In this document: piece by piece, positions 60,703 through 64,000 of the stretch | How the letters are laid out: each line of letters starts with the position of its first letter | Numbering within the stretch: position 1 is the stretch's first letter | Assembly (NCBI RefSeq): GCF_001953305.1 | Contig: NZ_MTFE01000010.1 | Location: 1,345,126 to 1,409,125, forward strand | From: Cnuella takakiae | GTDB taxonomy: Bacteria; Bacteroidota; Bacteroidia; Chitinophagales; Chitinophagaceae | Direction of reading: 5' to 3' | DNA: 64,000 nt | Translations under genes and position numbers: made by a program | Notes under the pieces: generated by a model | Databases searched by the model: none | What the model was told of the DNA's origin: nothing | The model's input: only the letters and a program-made list of their open reading frames with translations

Positions 60703-60741
60703 GTTACACCTAAAAGGCCTTTAAGAACTGTTAGGTGTAAC
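60703..60741. repeat. 11-bp perfect inverted repeat
   Basis: GTTACACCTAA (60703-60713) and TTAGGTGTAAC (60731-60741) with an AAAGGCCTTT palindrome in the loop region. It lies about 100 bases downstream of the minus-strand gene ending at 60841 and 64 bases upstream of the SET start. It could be a terminator without T-run or part of the adjoining repeat element. Confidence 0.6.
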
Positions 60742-60840
60742 ACTCTTTAAACCCGCAACCTGCTTAACTTAGCTCAATACATGGTAAGCGCCTGGTTCCA
60801 TTGCCACTGGTGAACATGCCGCCCGCATTTCAATAACTAT

Positions 60841-61197
60841 TTACTTTCCCTTGTAATACTCACTCCGGTCGCTCAGCACCTTGGTCCACTGGCGGTGGTG
60901 GCTTTGCTGCCATTTGAAGTCGCCCTGTACGCTCCAGTCGGCGCTTTCCAGTTGCCGGCCCACAAAAGCCCGCACTTCGGGGTGTACAAACAGCGGGTGC
61001 TGAAAATACCAGTGCAGGTCCTTGGTCAGCATTTGCCAAAAGGCCGCAAAGGAAGCATAGGCCGTGGTGAATACCCTCGTTTCATCGCGGTCTTCATCAT
61101 GGGTGCTGTGCTGCCACGAAAAGGAGCCGTTGGGTAGCCGGTACAAACTGCCGCCGCTTTCTCCCTTGCTGATATCGAAGTACAGTTCCTGTTGCAT
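60841..61197 (-). CDS. Protein of unknown function
   Basis: 118 residues, no signal peptide, no membrane segment. Rich in aromatic residues and His/Gln (FWQMLTKDLHWYFQHPLFVH, DFKWQQSHHRQWTKVL), acidic at the start (MQQELYFDISKGESGG). I do not recognise a family. ATG start, normal composition and its own stop before an intergenic gap make it a likely real cytosolic protein. Transcribed divergently from the TonB-dependent barrel protein. Confidence 0.7.
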   Translation of the reverse strand: MQQELYFDISKGESGGSLYRLPNGSFSWQHSTHDEDRDETRVFTTAYASFAAFWQMLTKDLHWYFQHPLFVHPEVRAFVGRQLESADWSVQGDFKWQQSHHRQWTKVLSDRSEYYKGK

Positions 61198-61376
61198 GGT
61201 GTAAAGGTGTTACATATTGGGAATGGATGTTGTGCCTGTAAAAAAAGTTTAAGCTGTAAAGGTTGTTTTGGTGTTCTGCTAACCTTTATTAACATGCCAA
61301 ATCCTCCGTTAGGTGTTAGCTGCATGAAGCTTGCTGTAACTTGGCGGCCCCAACCCTTAATCTTAAGCAGAAGGAT

Positions 61377-63929
61377 ATGATGTATCGTTTTTTGATAGGC
61401 ATGGTGATGACGGTGTGTTGTTTACCGGCCCTCGCCCAGGAAGAAATAGAACCCCCTGCCGAGTTGCAGGGCGGCAGGCCGCAACAAACAAGAACCGGAA
61501 TTATCGGTAAGGTGGTAGACAGCCGCAACCGCAAGGGTGTGGAAGGCGTAACCGTTCAGTTGTATGCCCAGATAAAAGACAGTACCGGCAGCAGCCGACT
61601 GACGGCTGTAGGTACACAGGTGTCGAAGGCCAATGGTGATTTCAACTTCACCACCCTACCCCAGGCCGATTCTTTCCAGGTATTGATGTCGGGGGTAAAT
61701 TTTGAACCCTTCGAGCAGTGGGTAGTGGCCGGCCGCCAGCCCCTTACCGACCTGGGCAACCTGGTGCTGAGCCCTTCCGTGCAAACCCTGCAATCGGTAG
61801 TGGTAACGGCACAACGCTCCGCCCTGCAGATGGGGGTGGACCGCAGGGTGTTCAGCGCCGACCGCAGCCTTACCGCAGCCGGCGGCACCGCGGTGGACCT
61901 GATGAAGAATATCCCTTCCATTACCGTGGATGTGGATGGCAATATTTCGATGCGCAATGCAGCGCCCCAGATATTTGTAGATGGCCGGCCCACCATCCTT
62001 ACCCTCGACCAGATACCGGCCGATAATATCGAAAGGGTAGAGCTGATCACCAACCCTTCGGCCAAGTTTGATGCTTCTACCAGCGGCGGTATCGTCAACA
62101 TTATTTTAAAGAAAAACAAAAGGGTGGGCATGAACGGCATCCTGTCGGCAGGTATCGGCGCACCCGATATCCGCACCGGCAGTATCAACCTGAACATCCG
62201 CCAGGGCAAATTCAACTTCTTTGCCGTGGGCTCCCTGTTCCAGGGTGGTGGTATTGCCCGGGGCGAATCGCGCCGGCAAAACCTGAATGAGGGGCTCGTT
62301 ACTTCTTATTTCAACCAAAATTCGCAAAATGACCGGTTGCGGCGCTTTGGCAATATCCGCGTTGGCGCCGATTTTTTCCTCGACAACCGCAATACCATTT
62401 CGCTGACGCAAAGTGCGGTGAATGGCAATTTCAGCAACACCCAGCGCCAGGACCAGGAGTTCTTGGATGAAGTAAAATTGCTGGAGCGCACCGGCAACCG
62501 CCTGCTGACCAGCAGGAGCAATTTCCGCAGGTACAATACCCAGCTCAACTACGTACACAAGTTCCCGCAGGCAGGCCGCGAACTGTCGGCTAACGTGAAT
62601 TACAACTATGGCAATGGCGGCGATAATACCTTTATCGACAACCTGTTTTTCAACCCCAACGGCACGCCCACCAATGCCTCGGCCCGGCTGCACAATACCG
62701 GCAGCAACAGCAACGACCAGCTGACCTTTCAGGTGGACTACGAAACCACGCAGGGCGAAAACGGCAAACTGGAAACCGGTGTGCGCAGTTTTATCAATAA
62801 CCAGCAAAGCATTTTCAACTCCTTTTCGGTGAATAACGGGTTGGAAATAAAGCTGCCCCTGAGCAACAATTACAAGTATCGCGAACTGATCAATGCGGCC
62901 TATATCACCTATACCAACAAAATAGGCAGCATCGGCTACCAGGCGGGCCTGCGTGCCGAGCACTCGCAGTTTGACGGCGAGCTGGTAGACAGTGCCCGTA
63001 AATTTGGCTATACCCTGCCTACGCAGTTGCGCAATATTTTTGACGGCCTGTTTCCCAGCTTGTACCTCACCAGGGAAGTGGGCGAGGGGCAGCAGTTGCA
63101 ACTCAACTACTCGCGCCGCATCCGCCGTCCCGATTTCTGGAACCTCAATCCTTTTGTTGACATCAACGACCCGCTCAACATCAGCCAGGGCAACCCGCAA
63201 CTGCGGCCCGAGTTTACCAATAGCCTGGAGTTCAACTACAGCACGGATTATAAAGGCGGCAACTTCCTGGGATCGGTTTACCTGCGCAACACTCAGGGCG
63301 ATATTACCCGCTACAGCGATACGCTCAGCAAGGTGCAGTTTGCACAGTTGAACAATAGCGCCATCGACAGCAATGCCATCCTCAACACTTTTGTCAATGC
63401 CGATCATACCAACCGGCTGGGAGCGGAGTTTACCCTCCAGCAGAAATTTGGTACCCGCTTCGACCTTACACCCACGGTCAACTTTCAGTACCGTGCCGTT
63501 CGGGGCAGGGTAGGAGCACTTGTGCTCGACAACGAAGGCTTTAACTGGGAAGCAAAACTGATTGCCAACTACCGCGCAGAGCCCGCCAACAAATCTTCCA
63601 TCTTCACCGACTTCAGCGTGCAAGCCATCGGCGAGTACGAGTCAAGGGAGGTGGTGCCACAGGGTGTGCGCATTCCCAACTATAGCGTGGACCTTGCCCT
63701 GCGCAAAGATTTCCTGAAAAACAAAAAAGCCACCGTCACCTTCAGCGTACAGGATCTGTTCAACCACCTGCGTTTTGGTTCGGAGTTGCAAACGGCAACT
63801 TTTTACCAGGAGTCCTGGAGCCGCCGCAATGTGCGCTCTTTCCGCCTGGTGTTTACTTACAAGTTCGGCGATCCCAACTTTGCCTTCGGCAAACGCAATG
63901 GAGATAGAGACCGGGATAATGAAGACTAG
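61377..63929 (+). CDS. TonB-dependent outer-membrane beta-barrel protein (non-SusC type)
   Basis: 850 residues. Signal peptide (MMYRFLIGMVMTVCCLPALA), carboxypeptidase-regulatory-like domain (about 35-130: GIIGKVVDSRNRKGVEGVTV), a plug (about 145-240: QSVVVTAQRSALQMGVDRRV, QIFVDGRPTILTLDQIPADN, SAKFDASTSGGIVNIILKKN) and an outer-membrane barrel of the OMP_b-brl_3 kind up to VFTYKFGDPNFAFGKRNGDR. No SusD partner gene is adjacent, and the SusC signature is absent, so it is a separate receptor class whose substrate is unknown. The first of two adjacent ATG codons (61377) is used; a TTG at 61341 is rejected. Immediately followed by a 9-bp tandem repeat. Confidence 0.9.
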   Translation: MMYRFLIGMVMTVCCLPALAQEEIEPPAELQGGRPQQTRTGIIGKVVDSRNRKGVEGVTVQLYAQIKDSTGSSRLTAVGTQVSKANGDFNFTTLPQADSFQVLMSGVNFEPFEQWVVAGRQPLTDLGNLVLSPSVQTLQSVVVTAQRSALQMGVDRRVFSADRSLTAAGGTAVDLMKNIPSITVDVDGNISMRNAAPQIFVDGRPTILTLDQIPADNIERVELITNPSAKFDASTSGGIVNIILKKNKRVGMNGILSAGIGAPDIRTGSINLNIRQGKFNFFAVGSLFQGGGIARGESRRQNLNEGLVTSYFNQNSQNDRLRRFGNIRVGADFFLDNRNTISLTQSAVNGNFSNTQRQDQEFLDEVKLLERTGNRLLTSRSNFRRYNTQLNYVHKFPQAGRELSANVNYNYGNGGDNTFIDNLFFNPNGTPTNASARLHNTGSNSNDQLTFQVDYETTQGENGKLETGVRSFINNQQSIFNSFSVNNGLEIKLPLSNNYKYRELINAAYITYTNKIGSIGYQAGLRAEHSQFDGELVDSARKFGYTLPTQLRNIFDGLFPSLYLTREVGEGQQLQLNYSRRIRRPDFWNLNPFVDINDPLNISQGNPQLRPEFTNSLEFNYSTDYKGGNFLGSVYLRNTQGDITRYSDTLSKVQFAQLNNSAIDSNAILNTFVNADHTNRLGAEFTLQQKFGTRFDLTPTVNFQYRAVRGRVGALVLDNEGFNWEAKLIANYRAEPANKSSIFTDFSVQAIGEYESREVVPQGVRIPNYSVDLALRKDFLKNKKATVTFSVQDLFNHLRFGSELQTATFYQESWSRRNVRSFRLVFTYKFGDPNFAFGKRNGDRDRDNED

Positions 63930-63930
63930 T

Positions 63931-64000
63931 AAAGTCAGTAAAGACGGGAAAGACGGGAAAGACGGGAAAGACGGGAAAGACGGGAAAGACGGGAAAGACG
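63931..64000. repeat. 9-bp tandem repeat AAAGACGGG, cut by the window end
   Basis: One degenerate unit (AAAGTCAGT, 63931-63939), six exact AAAGACGGG units (63940-63993) and a partial seventh up to base 64000. It begins one base after the receptor stop codon. Its full length and any inverted partner lie beyond the window. Confidence 0.92.

Noticed and set aside
62106..63623. 505-codon minus-strand open frame inside the outer-membrane barrel gene
   Set aside because: Antisense to a clear TonB-dependent protein; no signal, motif or promoter.
1..64000. tRNA, rRNA, transposase, integrase, phage or toxin-antitoxin genes
   Set aside because: None was recognised on either strand by reading; a tRNA scan was not possible here.

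Overview
The window is a chromosomal segment of a Bacteroidota bacterium, most likely of the Chitinophagaceae/Chitinophaga-Niastella type. The evidence is a SusC/SusD pair, two proteins with type IX secretion (T9SS) C-terminal sorting domains, a Y_Y_Y-domain sensor-regulator, a Bacteroidota-style ExbB-ExbD-ExbD-TonB cluster, promoters resembling TTTG-N19-TAnnTTTG rather than sigma70 boxes, and an absence of clear Shine-Dalgarno sequences. No rRNA, tRNA, CRISPR array, phage or transposase gene was recognised. Almost all genes look intact and chromosomal.

Layout. 1-6.6 kb: the distal part of a complex I operon, nuoI-J-K-L-M-N, whose gene boundaries carry three different inverted-repeat elements. 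6.8-11.5 kb: an FtsX-type permease, then the exbB-exbD-exbD-tonB energy-transducing operon. 11.8-13.2 kb: mnmE (tRNA modification GTPase). 13.5-32 kb: a polysaccharide utilisation locus. A minus-strand propeller/Y_Y_Y/LuxR regulator is divergent from a PKD lipoprotein, SusC, SusD, an FG-GAP/UnbV lipoprotein, two GH16 enzymes with intact ExDxxE motifs and a clan GH-A hydrolase. A CBM/T9SS protein lies beyond a terminator. The likely target is a beta-1,3-glucan such as laminarin. 32-47.6 kb: short units for carbohydrate and envelope functions: a Tat-exported TIM-barrel isomerase, the ybbA-ybbP/tesA group, ThuA-like protein, esterase, GH5, a secreted propeller protein, a Gfo/Idh/MocA oxidoreductase, a DUF1080 hydrolase and a membrane acyltransferase. 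48-51.3 kb: type II glutamine synthetase, then overlapping mnmH-selD for tRNA selenouridine. 51.8-57.2 kb: a 1314-residue glycosyltransferase with two extracytoplasmic glycosidase-like modules, followed by a paralogue of its C-terminal module. 57.4-64 kb: NHL lipoprotein, DUF4112 protein, second DUF1080 protein, SET-domain protein, an unknown protein and a TonB-dependent outer-membrane barrel protein.

How the genes work together. Complex I supplies proton motive force, which ExbB/ExbD/TonB pass to outer-membrane transporters such as SusC and the 61.4-kb receptor. The surface GH16 enzymes would cut beta-glucan for SusCD import. The oxidoreductase, isomerase and DUF1080 proteins fit the 3-keto-glycoside route for unusual disaccharides, although they are scattered here.

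The two most unusual things are (1) several families of short-period (7 bp, 9 bp) or long inverted intergenic repeats, placed between genes and even inside operons, and (2) the glycosyltransferase/GH26-like/GH-A fusion, whose GH26-like part seems to lack its nucleophile and whose C-terminal module is shared with the laminarin-type locus.
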